NCBI RefSeq assembly: GCF_034720595.1
Contig: NZ_JAYESJ010000001.1
Coordinates: 3,498,001 to 3,562,000, forward strand
Length of the DNA: 64,000 nt
Source: Rhizobium sp. CC-YZS058
GTDB taxonomy: Bacteria; Pseudomonadota; Alphaproteobacteria; Rhizobiales; Rhizobiaceae
Direction: 5' to 3'
Each line of letters starts with the position of its first letter. Position 1 is the stretch's first letter. A program made the position numbers and the translations under genes. This document shows, piece by piece, positions 36,005 to 44,457 of this stretch. The notes under the pieces were generated by a model that saw nothing but the letters and a program-made list of their open reading frames with translations, made no database searches and was not told the DNA's origin.

Positions 36005-37065
36005 CGACGGCCACGACCACCACACCGGCAGCCGGCGCCAACAGCGGCTCGCTTCTTCTGACGCTGATGAAGCTGCGTACCTTCATCGCGCTCTTTGCCG
36101 TCATCGCCTTCTTCTCGGCCTTTGCGCCGAACTTTCTGTCGGCAGCCAATATCATCCTCATGTCCAAGCATGTGGCGCTGAACGCCTTCCTGGCGATGGG
36201 CATGACCTTCGTGATCATCACCGGCGGCATCGACCTTTCGGTCGGCTCGATCGTCGGCCTCTGTGGCATGGTGGCGGGTGGCCTGATCCTCAACGGCATC
36301 GACCTGCAGATCGGCTACACGATCTATTTCAACGTGGTCGAGGTCTGCCTGATCACGCTGGCGATCGGCATTCTGATCGGCGCCGTCAACGGGCTCTTGA
36401 TTACCCGGCTCAATGTCGCGCCCTTCATCGCCACGCTGGGAACGCTCTATGTGGCGCGCGGCTTTGCCCTGCTCTCCTCCGACGGGCAGACCTTCCCGAA
36501 CCTCATCGGCAAGCCGGAGCTTTCCACAACGGGCTTCGGGTTCTTAGGCTCTGGCCGCATCCTCGGCCTGCCGGTCTCGATCTGGATCCTGATCGTCGTG
36601 GCGCTGGCCGCTGCCTATTTCGCCCGCTATGTGCCGCTCGGCCGACAGATCTTCGCCGTCGGCGGCAACGAGCGCGCGGCACGCATGTCCGGCATCTGGG
36701 TCAACCGCGTGAAGATGTTCGTCTACATGTTCTCCGGCTTCTGCGCGGCGATCGTCGGCATCGTCATCTCGTCCGAGCTGATGGCCTCCCACCCGGCCAC
36801 GGGCAACTCGTTCGAACTGAACGCGATTGCGGCGGCCGTGCTCGGCGGCACCTCCATGTCCGGCGGGCGCGGCACGATCGGCGGCACGATCATCGGCGCC
36901 TTCGTCATCGGCATCCTCTCCGATGGCCTGGTGATGATGGGGGTTTCCTCCTTCTGGCAGATGGTCATCAAGGGTATCGTCATCATCGTGGCCGTGGTCG
37001 TGGACCAGGCCCAGCGCCGCCTGCAGCAGCGGGTGGCCCTCATGCAGCTTGCCAAGAAGGGATAA
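36001..37065 (+). CDS. Sugar ABC importer permease (RbsC-like)
   Basis: A 354-residue branched-chain/ribose class permease with about ten hydrophobic segments. The conserved VIITGGIDLSVGSIVGL and the cytoplasmic coupling loop GRQIFAVGGNERAARMSGI are present, as is AVLGGTSMSGGRGTIGGT. It forms the transmembrane channel, probably as a homodimer, with the ATPase at 34430. It overlaps that gene by 4 bp. The next gene, apsD, starts 4 bp after its stop. Confidence 0.94.
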   Translation: MTTATTTTPAAGANSGSLLLTLMKLRTFIALFAVIAFFSAFAPNFLSAANIILMSKHVALNAFLAMGMTFVIITGGIDLSVGSIVGLCGMVAGGLILNGIDLQIGYTIYFNVVEVCLITLAIGILIGAVNGLLITRLNVAPFIATLGTLYVARGFALLSSDGQTFPNLIGKPELSTTGFGFLGSGRILGLPVSIWILIVVALAAAYFARYVPLGRQIFAVGGNERAARMSGIWVNRVKMFVYMFSGFCAAIVGIVISSELMASHPATGNSFELNAIAAAVLGGTSMSGGRGTIGGTIIGAFVIGILSDGLVMMGVSSFWQMVIKGIVIIVAVVVDQAQRRLQQRVALMQLAKKG

Positions 37066-37069
37066 GACC

Positions 37070-38104
37070 ATGGCGGAACTGAAAGGCGCGCTGATCGGCT
37101 GCGGCTTCTTCGCGGTCAACCAGATGCATGCCTGGCGCGATGTGAAGGGCGCGGAGATCGTTGCGATCTGCGATCGCGATCCCGAGCGCTTGCGCATCGT
37201 CGGCGACCAGTTCGCCATTGCCCGCCGCTATCAGGATGCGGCTGAAATGCTGGCTGATGGCGGTTTCGACTTCGTCGATATCGCCACGACGGTCAACAGC
37301 CATCGCGCCCTGACGGAGCTTGCGGCCCAGCACCGCATGCCGGTCATCTGCCAGAAGCCGTTTGCGCCGATGCTCGCCGATGCCAAGGCCATGGTCGCCG
37401 CCTGTCAGAGTGCCGGCGTGCCGCTGATGATCCACGAGAACTTCCGCTGGCAGACGCCGATCCAGGCCGTACGCCGCGTGCTCGACGAAGGTCGGATCGG
37501 CACGCCCTTCTGGGGCCGCTTCTCCTTCCGCTCCGGCTTCGACGTTTTTTCCGGCCAGCCTTACCTGGCCGAGGGCGAGCGCTTCATCATCGAGGATCTC
37601 GGCATCCATACGCTCGATATTGCCCGCTTCATCCTGGGCGACGTCACGAGCCTTTCCGCCCGCACGCAGCGGGTGAACCCGAAGATCAAGGGCGAGGATG
37701 TAGCGACCATGCTGCTCGACCATGAGAGCGGCGCGACCTCGATCGTCGATGTCAGCTATGCCACAAGGGCCGAGGTGGAAAGCTTCCCCGAAACCCTGAT
37801 CGAGATCGACGGCCGGCAAGGTTCGCTCAGGCTGACGCAAGGCTACCAGCTGATCGTCACCGACCCGACCGGCACGACGCGGCGCGATGTGCCGCCCGCG
37901 CTTCTCCCCTGGGCCGAGCGGCCCTGGCACAATATCCAGGAAAGCGTCTTCGCCATCCAGCAGCATTGGGCCGAGAGCCTGGCGGCCGGCATGGAAACCT
38001 CCACCTCCGGCGTCGACAATCTCAAGACCTTCGCCTTGGTCGAGGCCGCCTATGAAAGCGCCGCCACGAAGCAGACGGTGACGATCGGGCCGCTCCTGTC
38101 ATGA
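37070..38104 (+). CDS. apsD: Gfo/Idh/MocA oxidoreductase, probable D-apiose dehydrogenase
   Basis: A 344-residue NAD(P)-dependent sugar dehydrogenase. The N-terminal Rossmann fold starts ALIGCGFFAVNQMHAWRDVK. The catalytic-domain Lys lies in ICQKPFAPMLADAK, where the family has EKP; here Gln replaces the Glu. ENFRWQTPIQAVRR and DLGIHTLDIARFILGD follow, with the His of the catalytic triad. In apiose clusters this family oxidises D-apiose to D-apionolactone, the entry step after import. The start is ATG 37070, 4 bp after the permease stop; the stop overlaps the lactonase start by 4 bp. Confidence 0.82.
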   Translation: MAELKGALIGCGFFAVNQMHAWRDVKGAEIVAICDRDPERLRIVGDQFAIARRYQDAAEMLADGGFDFVDIATTVNSHRALTELAAQHRMPVICQKPFAPMLADAKAMVAACQSAGVPLMIHENFRWQTPIQAVRRVLDEGRIGTPFWGRFSFRSGFDVFSGQPYLAEGERFIIEDLGIHTLDIARFILGDVTSLSARTQRVNPKIKGEDVATMLLDHESGATSIVDVSYATRAEVESFPETLIEIDGRQGSLRLTQGYQLIVTDPTGTTRRDVPPALLPWAERPWHNIQESVFAIQQHWAESLAAGMETSTSGVDNLKTFALVEAAYESAATKQTVTIGPLLS

Positions 38105-40029
38105 CGGACGAAACCTTCCTCCTGACCGGGACCGAGGAGCGCGAGCCTCCGGTTCGCCTGCTGCGCGCCGGGCGGCTGACGGCCGAGCTTGCCGCGGGCG
38201 CGCTGCGTGCCATCCGCTATGACGGCATCGAGGTTTTGCGCTCGATCGCCTTCCTGGTCCGTGACAAGGATTGGGGCACCTATGATCCGGCGATCTCCAG
38301 CCTCGATCTGAAGGAGGCCGAAGACGGCTTTCAGCTTTCCTATAAGGCTCGGTGCGCCGGTCCGGGCGAAACGGTGCTGCGCATCGCCGCCGAAATCGAA
38401 GGGCGCAACGGGCGCATCACCTTTACGGGACGGGCCGAGACGGAGACGGGTTTCGAGACCAATCGCTGCGGTTTCTGCATCCTGCACCCGATCGTCGAGC
38501 TCGCCGGCACGCCCGTCACGGTCGAGCATACGGACGGCGCGCGGGCCGAAACGGTGCTGCCCGATCTCATCGACCCTTGGCAGCCGTTCAAGGACATGCG
38601 CGCCATCACCCATCACGTCTGCCCCGGCGTGACAGCCGATTGCCGGATGGAGGGCGACACCTTTGAAATGGAAGACCAGCGCAACTGGTCGGATGCTTCC
38701 TACAAGACGTATGTTCGCCCGCTTGCCCTGCCCTGGCCCTTCACGATCGCAGCCGGCGAAGTGCTGGAGCAGCGGATCACGCTCACCATCACGGATGAGC
38801 GCGCGGAGGGCTCGGTGCCCAGCGAACCGGGGTCCGCGCTGCTGACCGTTCGGCCCGGCGAGGCGTGGGGCACGTTGCCACGGCTCGGACTCGTCGTCAC
38901 GCCGGAGACGGCAGGAGACAGTCTCGCTGCTCTTTCCACCAGCCGCCTGCCCGCCGCCCAATCTCTCCTCTTCCACTACGATCCTCTCGCAGGCCACGAT
39001 GCCCGGTCGCTCGCTGCCTTTGCCGAGATTGCTGCGGCATTTTCCGGCGAAACAATGCTGGAAATCGCTCTGCCCTGCCGGGACGATCCGGCGCTGGAAC
39101 TGGCCGAGATCGCCCGTCAGGTCCTTGACGCCCGCCTCCGCCTCGATGCGGTGATGGTGTCGCCGGCCGTCGACCGTCAGTCGACGCCGCCCGGCAGCGC
39201 ATGGCCGGACTGCCCGCCGCTCGAAGAGGTCTATGCCGGGGCCCGCGCGGCGTTCCCGGCGCTTCGTCTCGGTGGCGGCATGCTTTCCTATTTCACCGAG
39301 CTCAACCGCAAGCGTGTCCCGCCTGCACAGCTCGATATCGTCAGCCACTGCACCAACCCGATTGTCCATGCCGCCGATGATCGCAGCGTCATGCAGACGC
39401 TGGAGGCCCTGCCCTTCATCACCCGCTCGGTGCGCGCGCTCTATCCGGATCTCGCCTATCGCATCGGCCCCTCGACGATCGCCATGCGCCAGAACCCCTA
39501 TGGCAGCCGGACGATGGAGAACCCGGGCGGTAGCCGGATTCCGATGGCGAACCGGGATCCCCGCCATACGGGGCTCTTCGCCGCCGCCTTCGCGCTCGGG
39601 ACCGCGATCAGCGTCGCGCCGGCCGGGCTCGACGGGCTGACCCTCTCCGCCGTCACCGGCCCCTTCGGTCTCATCGCCGGTGAGGGTGAGCCGGCACCAG
39701 CCGGGACGCTGCGGCCGCTGGCGACGCCGCTCGCCTGGCTGGCCGAACTCGCAGGCTGCCCCTTCCAGGCGCTTCGCGTATCCGACCCCTCTTACGTGCT
39801 GGCGATCCGCGTCGAGCGCGGGGGGCAGACGACCGTCCTGCTCGCCAATCTGACGCCGCAGGCGCAGCGGATCGACCTCTCCTCGCTCGACCTGCCGGAC
39901 ACGGCGACCTGCCTCCGCCTCGATGCGAAGTCGCTCGCCGCGGCGGCGAAGGGCGATCTGTCGAGGCAGGCGATGGACGGGGGTCCGCTCGATCTGCCGG
40001 CCTATGCCGTCGCACGGATCGACGGCTGA
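38101..40029 (+). CDS. apnL: Probable D-apionate lactonase
   Basis: A 642-residue cytoplasmic protein with no signal peptide. The N-terminal third is beta-rich (LRAIRYDGIEVLRSIAFLVR, FQLSYKARCAG) and the middle contains HHVCPGVTADCRMEGDTFEM and EDQRNWSDASYKTYVRP, likely acid/metal residues. A barrel-like C-terminal part has LGGGMLSYFTELNRKR and VSHCTNPIVHAADDRSVMQ. It is not a classic lactonase family. Large proteins of this kind in apiose gene clusters are described as D-apionate lactonase, opening D-apionolactone to D-apionate between the dehydrogenase and oxidoisomerase steps. The assignment relies on context and family recall. Confidence 0.72.
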   Translation: MTDETFLLTGTEEREPPVRLLRAGRLTAELAAGALRAIRYDGIEVLRSIAFLVRDKDWGTYDPAISSLDLKEAEDGFQLSYKARCAGPGETVLRIAAEIEGRNGRITFTGRAETETGFETNRCGFCILHPIVELAGTPVTVEHTDGARAETVLPDLIDPWQPFKDMRAITHHVCPGVTADCRMEGDTFEMEDQRNWSDASYKTYVRPLALPWPFTIAAGEVLEQRITLTITDERAEGSVPSEPGSALLTVRPGEAWGTLPRLGLVVTPETAGDSLAALSTSRLPAAQSLLFHYDPLAGHDARSLAAFAEIAAAFSGETMLEIALPCRDDPALELAEIARQVLDARLRLDAVMVSPAVDRQSTPPGSAWPDCPPLEEVYAGARAAFPALRLGGGMLSYFTELNRKRVPPAQLDIVSHCTNPIVHAADDRSVMQTLEALPFITRSVRALYPDLAYRIGPSTIAMRQNPYGSRTMENPGGSRIPMANRDPRHTGLFAAAFALGTAISVAPAGLDGLTLSAVTGPFGLIAGEGEPAPAGTLRPLATPLAWLAELAGCPFQALRVSDPSYVLAIRVERGGQTTVLLANLTPQAQRIDLSSLDLPDTATCLRLDAKSLAAAAKGDLSRQAMDGGPLDLPAYAVARIDG

Positions 40030-40093
40030 TCCCTATCCGGCGTCGGCCATTGCGCTATCTCTCCTTCCAGACCTGTGCTGGAGGAGAGAAGCC

Positions 40094-41860
40094 ATGTCCC
40101 ACCCCATCCCCGTTCGTTACCGGAGGCCGAAGACCCGTCTGCGGGGTCTGACGCTGACCGTCGCACTTTCGATGCTGGTGATGCCGGCCGCGCAGGCGGC
40201 CGCGCCGGAACCGGTCGGCGCCGATCATGGCATGGTGGTCACCGCGCAGCATCTTGCCTCCGACATCGGAGTGGAGATCCTGAAAGCCGGCGGCAATGCG
40301 GTGGATGCCGCGGTGGCGGTCGGCTATGCGCTGGCGGTCGTCTACCCCACGGCCGGCAATATCGGCGGCGGCGGCTTCATGACCATCCGCCTGGCGGATG
40401 GGCGCGCCACCTTCCTCGATTTCCGCGAACGGGCGCCGGCCGCCTCGACGAAGACCATGTATCTTGATGAGAAAGGCGAGCTCGTCGAGGGCGCCAGCAC
40501 CGACGGGTACCTGGCGGTCGGCGTGCCCGGCTCGGTCATGGGCTTCGAGGAAGCGCGGGTCAAATACGGCACGATGAGCCGCGAGGCGCTGATGGCGCCG
40601 GCCGTGGCGCTGGCCGAGAAGGGCTTCGTCCTCGACGCCGGCGACATCGCCTCGCTTGGCGAGGAATCGCAGAAGCTCGCCAAGGACAAGGCCGCCGCCG
40701 CCATCTTCCTGAAGGACGGCAAGGTGCCGAAGATCGGCGACCGGCTCACCCAGCCGGATCTGGCGAAGAGCCTTGCGGCCATCTCCCGCGAGGGACCGGA
40801 TGCCTTCTACAAGGGGCCGATCGCCGATCTCATCGTCAAGGCGAGCAGCGCCACGGGCGGCATCCTGGCGCGGAGCGACTTCGAGGCCTACAAGGTGCGC
40901 GAGCTGAAGCCGGTCACCTGCACCTATCGCGGCTACGAGATCATCTCCTCGCCGCCGCCAAGCTCCGGTGGCGTCATTCTCTGCGAAATCCTCAACATCC
41001 TGGAAGACTATCCGCTGGCGGAGCTCGGCTATGGATCGGCCGCCACCGCGCATCGGATGATCGAGGCCATGCGCTATGCCTATGTCGACCGCAATTCGGC
41101 ACTCGGCGATCCGGATTTCGTCAAGAACCCGGTCGAGCGGCTGACGGACAAGGCCTATGCCGCCGAGATCCGCAAGAAGATCGATCTGACCAAGGCCGGC
41201 ATTTCCGAACAGCTGACGCCCAAGGGCACCGGCGAGAGCAAGGAAACGACCCATTATTCGATCATGGACCAGGCCGGCAATGCGGTCTCCGTCACCTACA
41301 CGCTGAATGGCTCCTTCGGCGCCGGCGTGGTGGCGCCCGGAACCGGGATCCTGCTCAACAACGAGATGGACGACTTTACCGCCAAGCCGGGAGCGCCCAA
41401 TCTCTATGGTCTGGTACAAGGCGAAGCCAATGCGATCGCGCCGGGCAAGACGCCGCTCTCCTCGATGAGCCCGACCGTCGTGCTGCGCGATGGCAAGCCC
41501 TTCATGGTCATCGGCAGCCCCGGCGGCGCGCGCATCATCACCATCACGCTGGAGGCGATCCTCAACGTCGTCGATCACGGCATGACCCTGCAGGAGGCGA
41601 TCGACGCGCCGCGTCTGCATCACCAGTGGCTGCCGGATACGGTGGCGATCGAGCCCTATGCGCTTTCGGCCGACACGCTGAAGATCCTGCGCGACATGGG
41701 CCACGAGATCGGGCCGGACAAAGGCTGGCCGATCTGGGGCCAGGCGGCTGGCATTCTGGTGGGCGGGCAAAGCCTCGCGGACATCGAGGCGGGCGGTGGC
41801 CAGCGCTATTACGGCGCCATGGACAGCCGCGCCGCTTCCGGCGCCGCCAAGGGGTACTGA
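40094..41860 (+). CDS. ggt: Gamma-glutamyltransferase
   Basis: A 588-residue periplasmic N-terminal nucleophile hydrolase. The signal peptide spans about residues 1-37 (LTVALSMLVMPAAQAA). The precursor is cut before the catalytic Thr, Thr385 in GESKETTHYSIMD, giving large and small subunits. Other conserved blocks are GGNAVDAAVAVGYALAVVYP, GFMTIRLADGRATFLDFRE and SSMSPTVVLRDGKPFMVIGS with GGARII. It cleaves glutathione and other gamma-glutamyl compounds. Start ATG 40094 has GGAGAGAAG before it. It is unlikely to belong to the apiose unit despite the short 64-bp gap; the cluster function is complete without it. Confidence 0.94.
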   Translation: MSHPIPVRYRRPKTRLRGLTLTVALSMLVMPAAQAAAPEPVGADHGMVVTAQHLASDIGVEILKAGGNAVDAAVAVGYALAVVYPTAGNIGGGGFMTIRLADGRATFLDFRERAPAASTKTMYLDEKGELVEGASTDGYLAVGVPGSVMGFEEARVKYGTMSREALMAPAVALAEKGFVLDAGDIASLGEESQKLAKDKAAAAIFLKDGKVPKIGDRLTQPDLAKSLAAISREGPDAFYKGPIADLIVKASSATGGILARSDFEAYKVRELKPVTCTYRGYEIISSPPPSSGGVILCEILNILEDYPLAELGYGSAATAHRMIEAMRYAYVDRNSALGDPDFVKNPVERLTDKAYAAEIRKKIDLTKAGISEQLTPKGTGESKETTHYSIMDQAGNAVSVTYTLNGSFGAGVVAPGTGILLNNEMDDFTAKPGAPNLYGLVQGEANAIAPGKTPLSSMSPTVVLRDGKPFMVIGSPGGARIITITLEAILNVVDHGMTLQEAIDAPRLHHQWLPDTVAIEPYALSADTLKILRDMGHEIGPDKGWPIWGQAAGILVGGQSLADIEAGGGQRYYGAMDSRAASGAAKGY

Positions 41861-41889
41861 GGCGGTTCCAGAACGGCGGGACGGCAAGG

Positions 41890-41913
41890 AACCGCCGGGT
41901 GGACCCGGCGGTT
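41890..41913. terminator. Terminator-like hairpin between ggt and the convergent hydrolase
   Basis: A perfect 10-bp stem (AACCGCCGGG / CCCGGCGGTT) with a TGGA loop is followed by TTCT on the plus strand and preceded by AAGG-type sequence that gives CCTT on the minus strand. It sits between the ggt stop and the hydrolase stop, so it probably terminates both. Confidence 0.7.
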
Positions 41914-41922
41914 TCTGGTCGG

Positions 41923-42525
41923 TCAGCCAAGGAGGCTGGCGAGCGCGTCGACTTCCGGCTGCCGGATCTCGTGACCGCCCTCGTGCCAGAGAAGCGTGGT
42001 CTCGGCCCCCTGCTCCCTCAGATAGGTCGCAAGCGCATCCGTGAGCGGCGGCGGACAGATCGGGTCGCGCCGGCCGGCGGTGATCAGCACGCGTCGCCCG
42101 GCAAGGCCCGGCTGCGGCTTCGGACGGAACGGGATCAGCGGATGGAGGAGCGCGGCGCGCTGAAAGAGATCGGGCTCCTCGAACAGCATCGCAGCGAGGA
42201 TATTGGCACCGTTCGAAAAGCCGAAGCCGTAGACCGCGTCGGTGCCGGCCTTTGCGGCCATCTCCCGGATGAAGGCGGACAGCGCCCTGGTAGCGCGGGC
42301 CAGATCCGCCATGTCGTAGACCCCCTCGCCGGTCCGGCGGAAGAAGCGGGCCGCACCATGTTCGGACACATCGCCCCGCGGCGACAGGACGCTCGCCTGC
42401 GGCAGGAGCCCTTCGGCAAAGCCATGGAACTGGGTCTCGCTGCCGCCTGTGCCGTGCAGGGTGACGAGGAGCGGCGCACCGGGCGCGCCCTGTTTGAAGA
42501 GATGATGATAGGTGTGCGTGTGCAT
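41923..42525 (-). CDS. Alpha/beta hydrolase, phospholipase/carboxylesterase family (MhqD-like)
   Basis: A 200-residue alpha/beta hydrolase. The oxyanion loop is LVTLHGTGGSE, the nucleophile elbow is GFGFSNGANILA (Ser in GFSNG), the Asp is in LITAGRRDPICPPPL, and the His in WHEGGHEI. It follows a ring-cleaving dioxygenase gene on the same strand with an 89-bp gap. The pair resembles MhqD-MhqO, which deal with hydroquinones and quinone stress in other bacteria. Start ATG 42525 (MHTHTYHH) is family-like; an upstream extension is Arg-rich. Substrate is inferred only. Confidence 0.85.
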   Translation of the reverse strand: MHTHTYHHLFKQGAPGAPLLVTLHGTGGSETQFHGFAEGLLPQASVLSPRGDVSEHGAARFFRRTGEGVYDMADLARATRALSAFIREMAAKAGTDAVYGFGFSNGANILAAMLFEEPDLFQRAALLHPLIPFRPKPQPGLAGRRVLITAGRRDPICPPPLTDALATYLREQGAETTLLWHEGGHEIRQPEVDALASLLG

Positions 42526-42614
42526 CGTCTGTCTCCCGCGCTGCCGGCTGGTTCGGCGCGCGCTCTGCGAGAGGAAGGGCCGCACCCGGCTGGTCCGGGG
42601 GCGGCCATGCCGGC

Positions 42615-43544
42615 CTAGTCGATCTTCTCGAGGTGCTCTTCGAGGATCGGACGCAGGTGCTTGTGCTGCTGCGGCAGCTTCAGCCCCTGGCCAAGCTCGG
42701 CGCGCGGCTCGTCCCGCTCGAAGCCCGGCTCGTTGGTGGCGATTTCGAACAGGACGCCGCCCGGCGTGCGGAAGTAGATCGCCCAGAAATAGTCGCGGTC
42801 GATCACCGGGGTCACATGATAGCCCGTCTCCATCAGCGCCTTGCGGACCGCCAGCTGCGTCTCGCGGTTCTCGACCGCGAAGGCGACATGATGCACCGAG
42901 CCTGCGCCCTGGCGGCCATGATCGACCCCCGGCAGGGTTTCCAGATCGATCACCGTCGCGGCGTCGCCGCCCGGCACCACGAGGCGGGAAACGGCCCCGG
43001 CCTTGTCCTGCTGTTCATAGCCCATGAAGCGCAAGAGCTCGGCGGTAGCGCCGGAATCCTTCAGCCTTAGGGAGACGGAATGGAAGCCGCGAATGGCATG
43101 ATCCTCGCTGATGCCATTGCCGGTCCAGCCAGGACGGGTATCGCCGTCAACCTCGACCAGCGCGAAACTCTCGCCATCCGGACCCTTGAAGGACAGGCGC
43201 GGCGCGCCGAAGCTCATCCCAGGCTCGATGCCCTGCACGCCCTTTTCCTGCAGCCGCGCGGCCCAGAAGGGCAAGGCGCCCTTCGGCACGGAAAATACGG
43301 TGGTGCCCACTTCGCCGGTGCCGAAGCGGCCCCGGGCAATATGCGGAAAAGGAAAGTATGTCATGACGGACCCGGGGCTGCCCACCTCGTCGCCATAATA
43401 GAGGTGGTAGACATCCGGCGCGTCGAAATTGACGGTCTTCTTGACCCGGCGCAATCCGAGAATATCGGTGAAAAACTGGTTGTTGACCCGGGCATTGGCT
43501 GCCATGGAGGTCACGTGGTGCAGGCCCTTGATCTGGTTCAGCAT
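42615..43544 (-). CDS. Ring-cleaving dioxygenase, VOC superfamily (MhqO-like)
   Basis: A 309-residue two-module vicinal-oxygen-chelate protein. Module 1 begins IKGLHHVTSMAANARVNNQF with the first metal His, and contains YHLYYGDEVGSPGSVMTYFP. Module 2 begins IRGFHSVSLRLKDSGATAEL, with VHHVAFAVENRETQ (second His) and FRTPGGVLFEIATNEPGF (Glu ligand). The pattern matches MhqO/LinE-type hydroquinone-specific extradiol dioxygenases. The downstream hydrolase gene completes an MhqO-MhqD-like pair. ATG 43544 is preferred over an extension to 43631. No MhqR-type MarR regulator is visible next to it. Confidence 0.88.
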   Translation of the reverse strand: MLNQIKGLHHVTSMAANARVNNQFFTDILGLRRVKKTVNFDAPDVYHLYYGDEVGSPGSVMTYFPFPHIARGRFGTGEVGTTVFSVPKGALPFWAARLQEKGVQGIEPGMSFGAPRLSFKGPDGESFALVEVDGDTRPGWTGNGISEDHAIRGFHSVSLRLKDSGATAELLRFMGYEQQDKAGAVSRLVVPGGDAATVIDLETLPGVDHGRQGAGSVHHVAFAVENRETQLAVRKALMETGYHVTPVIDRDYFWAIYFRTPGGVLFEIATNEPGFERDEPRAELGQGLKLPQQHKHLRPILEEHLEKID

Positions 43545-43766
43545 GGTCTGATCCTTTCCGCCTGTCAGGCTCGATGGGCAGAAAATGGGGCAGAGCGGCC
43601 CTTTGCGATAGACTAGGCTTACAGCACGCATTGTTCAGTTTTTTGAAACGGCTTGGATGGAGCGTTCACTGATCGACGAGATTCGCCAAGGGAAATTGCA
43701 CCCTCTTGTTCTTCTTCCCCGCCGACCCAGTTTCCTGCTTTCTTACAGACTACGGCGGAGAGCAGG

Positions 43767-44447
43767 ATGGTGGATTGGCGCGGTCTCTGCCGGACCTATT
43801 TGACGGAAGCGGTGTTGCTGCGCTCGATTCCCGTGGGCGTCGTCATTGCCGCCGGCGTGGTTGCGACCAGCTGGACCCATATTCTGCTCAGCGACCATCA
43901 GGACCTCGTCGTCCATACCTATGTGGCGATCGACACCACCAAGGATGTGTTGATCGGCCTCGATGATGCGGAAACCGGACAACGGGGTTATCTCATCAGT
44001 GGCGAGCGCCGCTACCTCGAGCCCTATGACAAGGCGCTGGAGCGGTTGAGCACCCTGCGCGCCGGCCTGCTTTCCCACCTGTCGGACAATGAAGACCAGC
44101 TGGCACGCGTGCGCATGCTCAACGGCCTGATCGACGAAAAGCTCGCCGAGCTGAAGGACTCGATCGCGCTGCATGACAGCGCCGGCAGTGAAGCCGCGCG
44201 GCAACGCGAGATCGCCAATATGGAAAAGGCGACGATGGACCAGATCCGCGGTGTGATCGGCACGATCACAGAGGCCGAGAAGGCGCTTCTCGAAGCTCGC
44301 CAGGACGAGGTGGATCGCGACGAGACGCGCATCCGCATCGTGGCGATCCTCGTCGGGCTCGCCTCTTTCCTGACGCGGGCGGCCATCGAGCTCTATCTCG
44401 CCCGGCGCGGCATCGGCCAGGGGCAAAAAGCCACGCCGCGCCGCTGA
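43767..44447 (+). CDS. CHASE3-domain membrane protein without output domain
   Basis: A 226-residue protein. A membrane helix at about residues 20-40 (SIPVGVVIAAGVVATSW) is followed by a periplasmic CHASE3 domain with the hallmark DAETGQRGYLISGERRYLEPY. A second helix near residues 190-210 ends ELYLARR, and the chain stops 11 residues later. CHASE3 normally feeds a histidine kinase, diguanylate cyclase or chemoreceptor module, none of which is encoded here. The stop lies 10 bp from the stop of the convergent ArsB-like gene. It may be a truncated sensor or a stand-alone partner. The start at 43767 has AGCAGG. Confidence 0.82.
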   Translation: MVDWRGLCRTYLTEAVLLRSIPVGVVIAAGVVATSWTHILLSDHQDLVVHTYVAIDTTKDVLIGLDDAETGQRGYLISGERRYLEPYDKALERLSTLRAGLLSHLSDNEDQLARVRMLNGLIDEKLAELKDSIALHDSAGSEAARQREIANMEKATMDQIRGVIGTITEAEKALLEARQDEVDRDETRIRIVAILVGLASFLTRAAIELYLARRGIGQGQKATPRR

Positions 44448-44457
44448 GGCAGACGGC

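Noticed and set aside
34412..36025. A 537-codon minus-strand frame opposite the sugar importer ATPase
   Set aside because: The forward gene has all Walker and signature motifs; the reverse is a shadow.
40055..41887. A 610-codon minus-strand frame opposite gamma-glutamyltransferase
   Set aside because: The plus-strand gene has the catalytic Thr and a signal peptide; the reverse frame has neither.
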